64,000 nucleotides of DNA from Psychrobacter lutiphocae DSM 21542 (GCF_000382145.1 NZ_KB907625.1:16191-80190); one strand, 5' to 3'. Numbered from the stretch's first letter, positions 18,069 to 27,500 are shown. Numbers and translations are program-made. The notes: generated from the sequence alone by a model not told the origin.

Positions 18069-18180
18069 TAATCAACGCGTATTATAATCGTAAGCAGGCT
18101 CACGATGATAGTCATATTCAGTGTAAGATATCCTAGCATGTTTTAATACTAGCATGTTCTGATAAGGTCAAGTGTTTATG

Positions 18181-18252
18181 ACAAACGATTGGTTTAAGAC
18201 ATACGATAGGTTTAAGACACACGATTGGTTTAAGACACACGATAGTTGAAAG
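18181..18252. repeat. Tandem repeat, 4 copies of an 18-bp unit
   Basis: Units start at 18181, 18199, 18217 and 18235 on the pattern ACAMACGATWGGTTTAAG; the fourth is degenerate. Confidence 0.85.
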
Positions 18253-18370
18253 ACACTATTATTGCAGCCATATAAAGTATTGCAGCCATCTAAAGTGGCA
18301 TAAGTAATAAATAACGTACATGGCTAATGCACCTACTCTTATCTGAGTGCTTGCGTCACTACATTTTTAT

Positions 18371-18428
18371 AGGTAACGAGTCTTTGTTTGTAGGTAACGA
18401 GTCTTTGTTTGTAGGTAACGAGTCTTTG
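18371..18428. repeat. Tandem repeat, 2.8 copies of a 21-bp unit
   Basis: AGGTAACGAGTCTTTG plus TTTGT repeats perfectly at 18371 and 18392, and in part from 18413. Confidence 0.85.
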
Positions 18429-18617
18429 CAAACCTGAACCTTTACACATATCGACAGCCGACAGCTTAGACCAATGCGCCCACAGCTTAATCCAATATGT
18501 TAGACTATAAGCCATCCCAAAAGAATATAACAGGCAAGATGCAACAAAACGCAATCCTGCCAAACTTAATGTTTAACTTACTAGTTTTCATTTTTTCATT
18601 CTAATAAAGGAATAATT

Positions 18618-20246
18618 ATGAGCTTAACTCTTTCTGTTAGCAAAAAACTACCAAAACTGACTTCAAAAAAAAGACTTAAAAAGAACCAATCTCAAAATAT
18701 CAGCACACAGTGCCTTGCCGTTTTTGTTGATGACAATGCAAACGTGCTAGGCAACACAAAAGAGCTTGCACCCTACCAGCAGCGTATTGACGCCCTAATT
18801 GAAGCCTCCAACTTTGAAGGTAAAGTGGGGCAAATCGTTGCCGACTATGCACTGGCAGTTGATAACAAAAAAGCGCCATTACAACTATTATTAGTCGGTG
18901 TCGGCACAGTTACTAAACTAAACGCAAGTAACCTTCAAAAAATAGCCACTGCACTTTGCAAAGCCACTCAACAGCGTGTCAGCGACCTAGTGGTGGTTAT
19001 CGGCGATACACTGACAGATGACAGCACACAACAGTTTGCGCTTAGTCTATTAAATGCCAGCTACCGTTTTGATAAATATAAATCAGAAAGTACAAAAGTG
19101 ACCTTAAACCAAGTAACCTTGGTTGCCAACATCGAGCAAGCGGTCATTGACTATGTTACGGCTATTTATAGTGGTCAATCACTGGCTCGTGATGTCGCTA
19201 ATGAGCCTGGTAATATCTGCTTTCCAGAATATATGGCAGAGCAAGCCAAAGCATTACAACAAGCCTATCCAGAGCTATTGAAAGTAACGGTAATTGGTGA
19301 AAGTGAAATGCAAGAGCTAGGCATGAACTGCTTCTTGGCAGTATCTCGTGGCTCTGAACGTGAAGGTCAATTAGTTATCCTTGAGTATCAAGGTAAAAAT
19401 CGACTTGCCGAAAGCAAAGCGCAAACATCAGGACTGGCAGACACACTTGCTAGCAACCTAAAAGTAGTGGCCGACAAGTTACCAAAAAAACCTGCCAAAA
19501 CAAAATCAACTACGCAAAATACAGATAGCGATGCCCCTATTGTCCTAGTTGGTAAAGGCGTGACCTTTGATACTGGTGGTATCTCGCTAAAACCAGCTGC
19601 CGCAATGGATGAGATGAAGTTTGATATGGGAGGATCAGCATCTGTATTAGGTACAATCAAAGCTTTATGTGAAGCCCGTCTGCCCATCAACGTTGTTGGT
19701 GCGCTAGCCTGTGCCGAAAATATGCCATCAGGTAATGCCACACGTCCAGGAGACATTGTGACCGCCATGAATGGTAAAAGCGTAGAAATTCTAAATACAG
19801 ATGCTGAGGGTCGCTTGGTATTAGCAGACACCCTTTGCTATGTACAACGCTACAACCCAAGCGCCATTATAGATGTCGCAACACTCACTGGTGCCTGTGT
19901 TGTTGCTCTAGGACACGTTCGCTCTGGTGTATTTAGTAACGATGAGGACTTGTTATTTGAGCTTGAAAATGCCAGTTCTCAATCAGGTGACTTGATCTGG
20001 CACATGCCATTAGATGATGACTATCAAAGCCAACTTGACTCATCAGTTGCAGATATGCAGAACATCGGTGGCCGTGATGCTGGTGCAGTTACTGCTGCTT
20101 GCTTCTTATCACGCTTCATTGAAGAAGGTCAGGCGTGGGCACACTTAGATATTGCTGGTACTGCTTGGAAGTCAGGTAAAGAAAAAGGCGCCACAGGCCG
20201 TCCTGTACCACTGTTTTTACAGTATCTTAAAAACAACATCGCTTAA
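18618..20246 (+). CDS. pepA: Leucyl aminopeptidase PepA (M17)
   Basis: A cytosolic hexameric two-metal aminopeptidase that removes N-terminal residues from peptides. In some gammaproteobacteria it also binds DNA as a recombination or carAB regulator. The 542-aa product has the M17 catalytic half: VGKGVTFDTGGISLKP (metal and catalytic Lys), DMGGSASVLG, and the signature NTDAEGRLVLAD at about residues 391-402. An N-terminal Lys/Gln-rich extension (about 30 aa) and a Ser/Thr/Lys linker (SKAQTSG, KPAKTKSTTQN) make it longer than E. coli PepA (503 aa). holC begins 15 bp after the stop, the usual pepA-holC pairing. Confidence 0.93.
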   Translation: MSLTLSVSKKLPKLTSKKRLKKNQSQNISTQCLAVFVDDNANVLGNTKELAPYQQRIDALIEASNFEGKVGQIVADYALAVDNKKAPLQLLLVGVGTVTKLNASNLQKIATALCKATQQRVSDLVVVIGDTLTDDSTQQFALSLLNASYRFDKYKSESTKVTLNQVTLVANIEQAVIDYVTAIYSGQSLARDVANEPGNICFPEYMAEQAKALQQAYPELLKVTVIGESEMQELGMNCFLAVSRGSEREGQLVILEYQGKNRLAESKAQTSGLADTLASNLKVVADKLPKKPAKTKSTTQNTDSDAPIVLVGKGVTFDTGGISLKPAAAMDEMKFDMGGSASVLGTIKALCEARLPINVVGALACAENMPSGNATRPGDIVTAMNGKSVEILNTDAEGRLVLADTLCYVQRYNPSAIIDVATLTGACVVALGHVRSGVFSNDEDLLFELENASSQSGDLIWHMPLDDDYQSQLDSSVADMQNIGGRDAGAVTAACFLSRFIEEGQAWAHLDIAGTAWKSGKEKGATGRPVPLFLQYLKNNIA

Positions 20247-20261
20247 TGACTACTCTCATTA

Positions 20262-20807
20262 ATGATGCAAATTAACTTTTATATATTAGGTGAGCGTTAT
20301 GCACTAAATAGCGCCAACACCGACACCGCTTCAGATCCCCAGCTATCGCAGGCGGATTCTGAAGCGGTGCTTCTATTTGTGTGCAAACTTATCCAAACAG
20401 CTGTTAAAAAAAGTGAGCACAGCTTAGTGGTAGTCGATGACCAACCAGAGCGCTTACAGCTATTAGATACCCTGTTATGGACTTTTGATACCACCAGCTT
20501 TATCCCTCATGAGCTTATCGTGGCAAACACCACAAGCACTGCCTTATTGTCTGCTCCCGTCACTCTACTGTCACAAATGCCTCATGGCTTTGATGGCGTA
20601 ATCCTTAATCTTGGGAGCAGTCCCTTGCCTATATTCACTCAACAATCCTCATCCACTCCAGCCTTAAATGCTAAAAAAACAGCCATCCTTCCTGAACGAG
20701 TATTAGAAATTATTTCACCTGATTCAGTGAGCAAAGAGCAAGGACGACAAAAATACCGCACTTATCGAGATTTGGGCTTTACCCTAATGCACTACAAAAT
20801 CGACTAG
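20262..20807 (+). CDS. holC: DNA polymerase III chi subunit (HolC) homologue
   Basis: Chi links the clamp loader (through psi) to single-strand binding protein. The 181-aa protein starts MQINFYIL, the typical HolC beginning. It shows CKLIQTAVKKSEHSLVVVDD, then LLWTFDTTSFIPHELI, and the strand GFDGVILNLGSSPLP, in the order of chi proteins. The C-terminal segment (QGRQKYRTYRDLGFTLMHYKID) corresponds to the RxRWRxYRxxGFxLxxH end. The middle is Ser/Thr-rich. Position immediately after pepA supports the call. It is longer than E. coli chi (147 aa). Confidence 0.85.
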   Translation: MMQINFYILGERYALNSANTDTASDPQLSQADSEAVLLFVCKLIQTAVKKSEHSLVVVDDQPERLQLLDTLLWTFDTTSFIPHELIVANTTSTALLSAPVTLLSQMPHGFDGVILNLGSSPLPIFTQQSSSTPALNAKKTAILPERVLEIISPDSVSKEQGRQKYRTYRDLGFTLMHYKID

Positions 20808-20879
20808 ATACAATACTTATAAATACAATACTTATAAATACAACACTTATAGATACAACACTTATAGATACAACACTTA
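20808..20879. repeat. Tandem repeat, 4.8 copies of a 15-bp unit
   Basis: ATACAATACTTATAA begins at 20808 and repeats at 15-bp steps with C/T and A/G variants, directly after the holC stop. Confidence 0.88.
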
Positions 20880-20943
20880 AACGATAAATATAGTAATATG
20901 TTGCAGATGAGTTTAAGTTTTGTATAATTATCTCATTTATTTA

Positions 20944-21178
20944 AGGGCTGTTGAACATTGATATTTGTAGGTAAAATGGGTATTTGTAGATAAAACGTAA
21001 GGAAATTTGTTTTAATCAAGGCGATAAGTGCCGCTAATATCTAGATAATAACAAGCCTATCAGTGCAGAGTAAGATAAATCTAACCCGCTTTGACACAAA
21101 AGTTACTTGTTGCAAGTTGTCACATATATAAGTTTGCGTTATCACTGGAGCCCATCCTGAATTCTGTGCAACAGGCCT
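20944..21178. mobile_element. Family-A MITE, copy A3 (235 bp)
   Basis: AGGGCTGTTGAAC (20944-20956) and GTGCAACAGGCCT (21166-21178) are inverted matches at 11 of 13 positions, flanked by TA (20942-20943, 21179-21180). The element lies between holC and sstT and ends only 39 bp before the sstT start, so it probably supplies part of the sstT leader. No open reading frame. Confidence 0.78.
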
Positions 21179-21217
21179 TATTTATAGTGTTTATTACTTA
21201 ACCCACATGGAGTGCTT

Positions 21218-22459
21218 ATGAGAGCCTTTATCGATATGTATCAACGCACCGGCTTAGTCCCTTTAATTATCATCGGACTAATCATAGGTGTTTTAATAGG
21301 CTGGCTACTACCTTCTGCTGGTATTGCTTTAGGGCTATTAGGCACTTTATTTGTTGGTGCGTTAAAGGCAGTAGCCCCTATCTTAGTATTTGCTTTGGTA
21401 ATGTCAGCTATCAGCCAGCATCAAACTGGGAGTAAAGTCCACGTTAAGCCTGTCATTATCATGTATATATTTGGTACTTTTTTGGCGGCATTAACAGCTG
21501 TCACTGCCAGTTTTTTATTCCCAACAGAGCTTATTGGCTTAACCAGTATTGAAGCAGTGGCTGATCAGGCACCGCCTTCTGGTCTAAAAGAAGTACTAAC
21601 GACGCTACTCATGAACTTGGTTGACAACCCAATTAGTGCGCTTGCAAACGCTAACTATATGGGCATCTTAGCTTGGGCTCTTATTATCGGCTTTGCCTTG
21701 CGTCAGGCTTCTGAATCAACTCGTGTTATGGTCGGTGATATGGCTGAAGCCATATCAGATGTGGTTCGTTTTGTAATTTCATTTGCACCGATTGGCATCT
21801 TGGGTCTCGTTGCCAATACAGTTGCCGAAACTGGCTTTGTAGCACTCAAAGGTTATGCTCAGCTGCTCACTGTATTGGTTGGCAGTATGCTGTTTATTGC
21901 CTTGGTAATTAACCCGATTATCGTTGCTATTAAAAAGAAAGAGAACCCCTACCCCTTAGTATTTAAATGCCTACGTGAATCAGGTATTACTGCTTTTTTC
22001 ACTCGTTCCTCTGCGGCCAATATTCCAGTTAACATGAACCTAGCGGCTAAGCTTGGTCTGCACGAAGACACTTACTCAGTAACCTTACCACTTGGTGCGA
22101 CCATTAACATGGCTGGTGCTGCAATTACCATTAACGTCTTGACCTTAGCAGCAGCACACACCCTGGGTATTCATGTTGACTTCGGTTCAGCATTGCTACT
22201 TAGCGTCATTGCAACTGTGAGTGCCTGTGGTGCTTCAGGTGTTGCTGGTGGCTCATTATTATTAATTCCTCTGGCATGTAGCCTATTTAACATTCCAAAC
22301 GATATTGCAATGCAGGTCGTTGCTATCGGATTTATCATTGGTGTGGTTCAAGACTCAGCTGAAACAGCACTTAACTCATCCACTGATGTACTATTCACTG
22401 CAACTGCTGATCCAAAATCAATTCGAGAGATGCTTAGCACCAGTCAGGCTGCTATCTAA
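21218..22459 (+). CDS. sstT: Serine/threonine:sodium symporter SstT
   Basis: An inner-membrane dicarboxylate/amino acid:cation symporter (DAACS) that imports serine and threonine with Na+. The protein of about 413 aa has eight or nine hydrophobic segments and the reentrant-loop signatures of the family: the serine-rich [17 protein letters not shown] (about residues 265-281) and [18 protein letters not shown] at 21218 has GGAG at 21209-21212 and is preferred; a GTG at 21212 in frame overlaps that site. The promoter region includes the end of MITE A3. A strong bidirectional terminator follows. Confidence 0.93.
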   Translation: MRAFIDMYQRTGLVPLIIIGLIIGVLIGWLLPSAGIALGLLGTLFVGALKAVAPILVFALVMSAISQHQTGSKVHVKPVIIMYIFGTFLAALTAVTASFLFPTELIGLTSIEAVADQAPPSGLKEVLTTLLMNLVDNPISALANANYMGILAWALIIGFALRQASESTRVMVGDMAEAISDVVRFVISFAPIGILGLVANTVAETGFVALKGYAQLLTVLVGSMLFIALVINPIIVAIKKKENPYPLVFKCLRESGITAFFTRSSAANIPVNMNLAAKLGLHEDTYSVTLPLGATINMAGAAITINVLTLAAAHTLGIHVDFGSALLLSVIATVSACGASGVAGGSLLLIPLACSLFNIPNDIAMQVVAIGFIIGVVQDSAETALNSSTDVLFTATADPKSIREMLSTSQAAI

Positions 22460-22537
22460 AGCACTTTTGTAGCGTTTGGATGGTATGGCATAAACGTTTG
22501 GGTTTATCCCATAGCGACACTCAAGCTAGCTTGAACA

Positions 22538-22570
22538 AAAAAGCCTTATCTATCCTAGATAAGGCTTTTT
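22538..22570. terminator. Bidirectional terminator sstT/cbpM
   Basis: A perfect 15-bp stem (22538-22552 with 22556-22570) with a 3-nt loop, A-run on the left and T-run on the right, centred between convergent genes. Confidence 0.93.
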
Positions 22571-22592
22571 AGAACAACAAGCTCGATAGCTC

Positions 22593-22922
22593 TTAATCCA
22601 CATCAATATTAATTTCAATAACCTGAGTATTACTGCCTTGTGACTCCCACTGACGTTTGAACTGACGCAACTGCTCCACTTCTTCTAAAAGCTCTAGTAT
22701 CAATCCAATAGCTGGGACACTGGCTTCAAAGTCACGACTTAGACGTGAGGCACGACGTACAGTAGCCAACTGATAGCCGGTGAACTGTTTAGTTTCTGGT
22801 ACATCATATTCGATAACGTTTTCTTCAATCAACGCCATGACCCAACTTGGCTCTGCACCACAGGCAGTGATAAGCTCATCTAGCGTCATGATAATATCGT
22901 TAAATTCATTTGAATGCTGCAT
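22593..22922 (-). CDS. cbpM: Chaperone modulator CbpM
   Basis: CbpM binds the J-domain of CbpA and inhibits its DnaK stimulation and DNA binding. The 109-aa protein has a MerR-like N-terminal helix-turn-helix (MTLDELITACGAEPSWVMALIEENVIE), the central YQLATVRRASRLSRDFEASVPAIGL segment and a Leu/Glu-rich C-terminal helix (ILELLEEVEQL). It follows cbpA by 38 bp on the same strand, the canonical cbpAM operon order, which makes the assignment secure. A GGGAAAG ribosome site precedes the first ATG; a second ATG at codon 12 is possible. Confidence 0.9.
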   Translation of the reverse strand: MQHSNEFNDIIMTLDELITACGAEPSWVMALIEENVIEYDVPETKQFTGYQLATVRRASRLSRDFEASVPAIGLILELLEEVEQLRQFKRQWESQGSNTQVIEINIDVD

Positions 22923-22960
22923 GATAACTTTCCCTTATTATTCTACTTTGATTGGCGTCA

Positions 22961-23962
22961 TTAGCGTGTAATCTGAGTATCCGCAAATACTTCTTTTAAA
23001 GTAGCATAGGCTTGTTGCTGAGCCTCTGTCATCACTTCTGGACTGACGATGTTCAAAGTAAGATACAGATCGCCTGCTTTTTTAGCAGGAATACCCTTAC
23101 CCTTAATGCGTAAATGACTACCAGATTTACTATTTTTTGGTATATTCACTCCAAATTTACCCGCTGGTGTACTGACATTGATCTTATCACCTAGAGCTGC
23201 TTCCCAAGGGGTGATATTAACTGTCTGATACACATCTGCACCTTCTAAGCGAATATTATCAGGATGGTTGATGGTCACTTTTAAAAACAAATCACCATTT
23301 TTCCCACCACCCATGCTGGCAGCCCCTTGGCCACTTAGTCGGATTTGCTTGCCTTCAGTAATCCCTTTGGGTATCTTAATTTTCAGTGTTTTTTGCTCAT
23401 GGCTGACGCTGCCATCTGCCTGACGAGTTGGGACATTTAGCTTAATGCTATAATCATCACCCCTATATACTGAGTCTAATGACACACTGATTTCTGCATG
23501 CTGATCTTGCCCTGGTACTGGCCCTGTATCTCTAAAAGCATTTCCAAAGTGATCATAGCCCTCAAACCCTGAACCTGATTGACGCGATGAGGATTGATTA
23601 CGGCCACCAAATGCAGAAAAGATGTCATCAAAACGGAAGCTGCCACTACCAAAAGGCGCACCTTCACCAAATTGATCTTTGACATCTTCCCATCTAAAGC
23701 CCCCTTGCCCCCTATATCCTTCCGCACCACCAAAGCCACCTGCAAAAGGATTGGCTTGCATCGCATCATATTCAGCCCGCTTTTCTTTGTCTCTTAGGGT
23801 TTCGTAGGCGTTATTGATTTCTGCAATTTTTTGATCAGCTTGCGGATCATCGCTGACATCTGGATGGTATTTACGTACCAGCTTACGATAGGCTTTTTTA
23901 ATATCTTTTTCGGTGGCGTCTTTACTGACCCCTAATACATCGTAATAACTTTTTTCTGCCAT
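22961..23962 (-). CDS. cbpA: Curved DNA-binding protein CbpA (DnaJ-type cochaperone)
   Basis: A class B J-protein that stimulates DnaK and binds curved DNA. The 333-aa product has a J-domain at residues 1-68 with HPD (YHPDVSDD, about 33-35), a Gly/Phe-rich linker (about 72-135) and two beta-sandwich C-terminal domains (VSLDSVYRGDDY, KIPKGITEGKQIRL, LEGADVYQTVNITPWEAALG). There are no zinc-finger cysteines, which separates it from DnaJ at 48672. AGGAT precedes the ATG. cbpM follows at 38 bp. Confidence 0.93.
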   Translation of the reverse strand: MAEKSYYDVLGVSKDATEKDIKKAYRKLVRKYHPDVSDDPQADQKIAEINNAYETLRDKEKRAEYDAMQANPFAGGFGGAEGYRGQGGFRWEDVKDQFGEGAPFGSGSFRFDDIFSAFGGRNQSSSRQSGSGFEGYDHFGNAFRDTGPVPGQDQHAEISVSLDSVYRGDDYSIKLNVPTRQADGSVSHEQKTLKIKIPKGITEGKQIRLSGQGAASMGGGKNGDLFLKVTINHPDNIRLEGADVYQTVNITPWEAALGDKINVSTPAGKFGVNIPKNSKSGSHLRIKGKGIPAKKAGDLYLTLNIVSPEVMTEAQQQAYATLKEVFADTQITR

Positions 23963-24277
23963 TATTATTATCCTATTTGAGTATTGTCATATTTAAAAAT
24001 GAGAAGCTTAACCTATGCTCTAAGGCTATTTATTCAGCTTTATTAATGTTAATGAGTTAATTATTAATATGGGGGCAATCGCGTAACTTTTCATATCCTT
24101 TTTTGTTACAGTACAGCGCAAAAAAGAATACAGCCTAAAAAATCGCAAAAAAAAAGAGCGTATAAAATTTATACCCTCTTTTTGACTTATACCTTTTGCC
24201 CCACTTTCAACTTAAAAATCCGATATAAACTGGATTTTATATTCCAGCTAAACGTACTTATTAATAAAAATACTAGG
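23963..24277. other. 315-bp interval: ABC-F terminator and cbpA promoter region
   Basis: It holds the terminator at 24151-24183 and an AT-rich stretch upstream of cbpA. No gene, and no clear heat-shock promoter could be read. Confidence 0.5.
24151..24183 (-). terminator. Terminator of the ABC-F gene
   Basis: AAAAAGAG (24151-24158) pairs with CTCTTTTT (24176-24183) around the inner palindrome GTATAAAATTTATAC. On the minus strand it is followed by a run of T (plus-strand A-run from 24147). Confidence 0.8.
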
Positions 24278-26266
24278 CTAATGAGAAAAACCTGCTTCTG
24301 CCTGCTCAAGCTCAGTCATTGATTCTAACAACAAATCTTCCTGATGAGCCTCCTGCTGCTGTAATCTGGCCTGTTCATCTAACAGCTTCAATAGCTCATC
24401 TTTACGATCTTCATTGTACAAGCCAGTATCTGCTAGCTTCTCCTCTAACTGTGTCAAAACCGTTGTAATTTTATCTAGTTGTTTTTCAGCTTGCTCAATA
24501 CGTTTACGAATCGGCGCGGTTAATTGACGCTGTTCTGCAGCAAGCCTACGGCGCTCCTCTTTTGTCAATTGCGGTATTGACTCAGATATGACAGTGCTCG
24601 TATTCTTGACTATCAGACTTGATTCTTGGTCATCTTGTGTGCTTACCATCTCTGCCTCATCTTTGGCATCAGACTTGCGCTGCTCTGACAGCCACTTGCC
24701 ATAGTCAGCCACATCACCTTCAAACTCTTGTAACTTACCATCATGCACAAGATATAGCTCATCACAGACATTGGCAATCAGTTCTCTGTCATGTGACACC
24801 AACACCACCGCACCAGCAAAGCCTTGTAACGCCATGGTCAACGCCTGACGCATTTGTAAGTCCAGATGGTTGGTAGGCTCATCGAGTATCAATACATTTG
24901 GTCTTTGCCAAACAATTAATGCCAAGGTTAAGCGCGCACGCTCACCTCCCGAAAACAGCTTACTTGGGGTATCAATGCGATCACCACGAAAGTCAAAACT
25001 ACCCAAAAATGAACGCAATTCTGCATCGGACGTCTTACCCGCCAAACGGCGTAGCATTAACAATGGTGTGGCTTCAGGATCTAAGCTATCCATCTGATGC
25101 TGATTAAAGTAGCCAATATGTAACGTATCCGATACTTTATAGCTACCCGATAAAGGCTGAAGCTCACCAACGAGCGCCTTGATCAAAGTTGACTTGCCAG
25201 CCCCATTCATCCCTAGCAGACCTATACGCGTATCTGGCGTAATCTGTAAGCTAACCTGGGTCAAAACAGGTAGATCACCATAACCAATACTCGCCTCTTT
25301 TAGCGAAATCAAAGGCGAGCTCATGTGGCTGGGTTCATAGAACTTAAAGGTGAATGGATTATCTGCCATCACAGGCGATAAGTCAGCCATACGCTCAAGC
25401 TGCTTGAGACGGCTTTGTGCCTGCTTTGCTTTAGTAGCCTTGGCTCGAAAGCGGCGCACAAAGTCCTCAAGGTGTGCACGTGTTTGTTGCTGCTTTTCAT
25501 AAGCTTGTTGCTGCTGTGCTAGACGCTCACTACGGGTGCGTACAAACTGTGAATAGTTGCCAGAATATAGGGTTAACCTTTGGTTTTCGATATGCAAAAT
25601 GAAGCCTACGGTAGCATCCAAAAAGGTTTGGTCATGCGAGATTAATAATACGGTACCATCAAACTTAGCAATCCATTCTTCTAGCCACAAAATTGCATCC
25701 AAATCCAAGTGGTTGGTCGGCTCATCTAGTAGCAACAAATCGGCTCGGCTCATCAAGGTTTTAGCAAGGTTTAAGCGCATACGCCAACCACCAGAAAAAT
25801 CAGTCACTGGGAGTTGATGCTGGCTGGTTTTAAACCCAAGGCCTGCCATCACTTGCGCCGCTCTGGTTGGTGTACGATAACCATCGATGTCATCAAAGCG
25901 TTGATGTAGATGAGCAATATCATTATCACTTAGACTCTCAAGTGTCATTAATTGTTGGTTAAGCTGATACCACTCTTTGTCACCACTGAGCACATAATCA
26001 ATGGCTGGCTGACTGCTACCTGCAACCTCTTGTGCCATGTGTGCTACTTCCCAGCTACTAGGAATACTAATGCTGCCAGCGTCAAGAGTCAGTTCATCAC
26101 CGCTTTGCTCACCCATCTGGGTCAATAGCACCCCAAACAAGGTTGATTTGCCCGTACCATTATTGCCCGTCAAACCAACCTTTTGACCTGGATGTATTTG
26201 GAAGGTAGCCTCTGAAAATAATACTCTACCATCACGACGTATGCTGACTTTATTAAATTCAATCAT
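24278..26266 (-). CDS. ABC-F family ATPase, YheS-like
   Basis: A soluble protein with two ABC domains, of the ABC-F group that acts on ribosomes rather than on transport. Walker A motifs are GNNGTGKST (about residues 36-44) and GMNGAGKST. Signature motifs are DFSGGWRMRL and FSGGERARL, and Walker B motifs are LLLLDEPTNHLDLDA and VLILDEPTNHLDLQM. A charged inter-domain linker (RLAQQQQAYEKQQQTRAHLEDFV) and a long C-terminal coiled coil (about residues 555-650) fit YheS. ATG at 26266 aligns with the family start (MIEFNKVSIRR); GTG at 26278 is the alternative. MITE A2 lies 45 bp upstream. Confidence 0.9.
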   Translation of the reverse strand: MIEFNKVSIRRDGRVLFSEATFQIHPGQKVGLTGNNGTGKSTLFGVLLTQMGEQSGDELTLDAGSISIPSSWEVAHMAQEVAGSSQPAIDYVLSGDKEWYQLNQQLMTLESLSDNDIAHLHQRFDDIDGYRTPTRAAQVMAGLGFKTSQHQLPVTDFSGGWRMRLNLAKTLMSRADLLLLDEPTNHLDLDAILWLEEWIAKFDGTVLLISHDQTFLDATVGFILHIENQRLTLYSGNYSQFVRTRSERLAQQQQAYEKQQQTRAHLEDFVRRFRAKATKAKQAQSRLKQLERMADLSPVMADNPFTFKFYEPSHMSSPLISLKEASIGYGDLPVLTQVSLQITPDTRIGLLGMNGAGKSTLIKALVGELQPLSGSYKVSDTLHIGYFNQHQMDSLDPEATPLLMLRRLAGKTSDAELRSFLGSFDFRGDRIDTPSKLFSGGERARLTLALIVWQRPNVLILDEPTNHLDLQMRQALTMALQGFAGAVVLVSHDRELIANVCDELYLVHDGKLQEFEGDVADYGKWLSEQRKSDAKDEAEMVSTQDDQESSLIVKNTSTVISESIPQLTKEERRRLAAEQRQLTAPIRKRIEQAEKQLDKITTVLTQLEEKLADTGLYNEDRKDELLKLLDEQARLQQQEAHQEDLLLESMTELEQAEAGFSH

Positions 26267-26311
26267 GGGAATTATCACTTTTGGTTATTTCTTTTTTATT
26301 AACAGTATTTA

Positions 26312-26511
26312 GGGGCTGTTGAACCTTCACCTTCGTAGGAAAAAATGAGATAAATCTGTCTTAATGAAAGCAATAAATGCAGCTAATAAATAGATATTGA
26401 CCGATTCATCAACAAAGAATAAGGCAAATTTAGCCTGTTTTAAACAAAAATGAAATTTTCATTAAAACCTAGATTACTATTGAACACATGTGGTGAGTGT
26501 TCAATAGCCCC
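26312..26511. mobile_element. Family-A MITE, copy A2 (200 bp)
   Basis: GGGGCTGTTGAAC (26312-26324) and GTTCAATAGCCCC (26499-26511) are inverted matches at 12 of 13, flanked by TA on both sides (26310-26311, 26512-26513). No coding capacity. Confidence 0.85.
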
Positions 26512-26591
26512 TAATAAAACAAAATATGGCTACAAAAAAAGAACAGTTAGCAGGGGATAGTACATTGAAAATCAAGCATTATGCCTCATTA

Positions 26592-26600
26592 TGCTATAAT
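26592..26600 (+). promoter_or_regulatory. Extended -10 promoter of erpA
   Basis: TGCTATAAT carries a consensus TATAAT (26595-26600) with an upstream TG. TTGAAA at 26565-26570 is too far (24 bp) to be a standard -35. Confidence 0.5.
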
Positions 26601-26780
26601 GAATGGCAACTATTTAAAACACCCTTCATTGGTGTTATCAATAACTAGTGGTAAGACCAACACGGTTGGTATAAACCATTAGCCAAAGCTAAACCATAAC
26701 ACAAACCTTTAATGCAACAATTATAAGCGGTCGATATATCTATGGCCGTTAAGTGAAGTTTGACACTTTACGAGGATACT

Positions 26781-27110
26781 ATGACAACTATTACTCTAAC
26801 TGACAGTGCAGCAAATAAAGTCCGTAAACTCCGTGAAGAAGAAGGTGACAACAGTCTAATGCTACGAGTGTATGTCACTGGTGGTGGCTGCTCAGGCTTT
26901 TCATACGGCTTTAATTTTGCTGATGAAGTAGGCGAAGATGATGCCAATTTCAAAAATGATGATGTCACTTTGCTCGTGGACTCATTAAGCTACCAGTATT
27001 TACAAGGCTCTACTGTTGACTATACAGAGGGCTTAGAAGGTGCTCGCTTTGTAGTGACCAATCCTAATGCAACCACAACTTGTGGCTGTGGATCATCCTT
27101 TTCTATTTAG
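26781..27110 (+). CDS. erpA: Iron-sulfur cluster insertion protein ErpA
   Basis: An A-type carrier that delivers Fe-S clusters to apoproteins, including isoprenoid synthesis enzymes. The 109-aa protein begins [17 protein letters not shown] and has the three ligand cysteines: Cys37 in [11 protein letters not shown], and Cys101 and Cys103 in [11 protein letters not shown] at the extreme C-terminus. ATG at 26781 is preceded by CGAGGATACT, a good ribosome site; an upstream in-frame TTG at 26760 is unlikely. The TAG stop is partly made by a family-B element whose left end abuts it. Confidence 0.94.
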   Translation: MTTITLTDSAANKVRKLREEEGDNSLMLRVYVTGGGCSGFSYGFNFADEVGEDDANFKNDDVTLLVDSLSYQYLQGSTVDYTEGLEGARFVVTNPNATTTCGCGSSFSI

Positions 27111-27190
27111 AGCGTGTCTTCATTTTGAAAATGGTGATAAAAATAACATAAATCTCAATCAGACATCACAGTCAAACAACAAAAATAATG
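27108..27190. repeat. Family-B element, left half (copy B2)
   Basis: From the erpA stop the sequence GAGCGTGTCTTCATTTTGAA, then AATGGTGATAAAAATAA, aligns along about 80 bp with the left half of copy B1 at 46823. The flanking TA at 27108-27109 is the first two bases of the erpA stop codon. No matching right end was found, so the copy is truncated. Confidence 0.6.
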
Positions 27191-27500
27191 CAGATAGCTA
27201 AAAGACAACTGCAAAACATCATATCGTGGCACTGTTATTTATCAATGCACATGATTTTTTAATCACTTTAAGCTACACTAATTTGATATTCATTAATCAA
27301 AGATACAGCTATCAGACAATAGGGGCTATTCAACAGAACCTAATAAAAAAATACTTGTAATTCAAGCATCTTGCAACTCATGCATACAGCTAAAATTAGA
27401 TCTTTGTAAACCTAGCCTGTATTAGAATGCAACATACAAACAATAGATAATGATGCGCCTGATTAACTTTGAGATTTTTAATTGATTTTGAGACAATAGT
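27111..27500. other. 390-bp interval erpA/gshA with element fragments
   Basis: The left part is the B2 fragment. At 27320-27343 TAGGGGCTATTCAACAGAACCTA looks like collapsed left and right ends of a family-A element. The rest is AT-rich gshA leader. No gene is seen. Confidence 0.5.

Larger units (their letters stand above)
17683..18617. other. 935-bp divergent interval lptF/pepA filled with repeats
   Basis: It contains family-A element A1 (17804-18068), a 4 x 18-bp tandem array (18181-18252), a short direct repeat TATTGCAGCCAT (about 18262-18291) and a 2.8 x 21-bp tandem array (18371-18428). The pepA ribosome site AAAGGAATAATT is at its right edge. No gene is convincing; a 74-codon frame at 18339-18563 is made of the repeat. 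Confidence 0.7.
26267..26780. other. Divergent interval ABC-F/erpA with MITE A2 and erpA promoter
   Basis: It contains family-A element A2 (26312-26511), an extended -10 promoter (26592-26600) and a leader of about 170 nt before erpA. No gene is seen. Confidence 0.6.

Noticed and set aside
18339..18563. 74-codon gene on the minus strand upstream of pepA
   Set aside because: Its end is a translation of the 21-bp tandem repeat and the rest has no family features.
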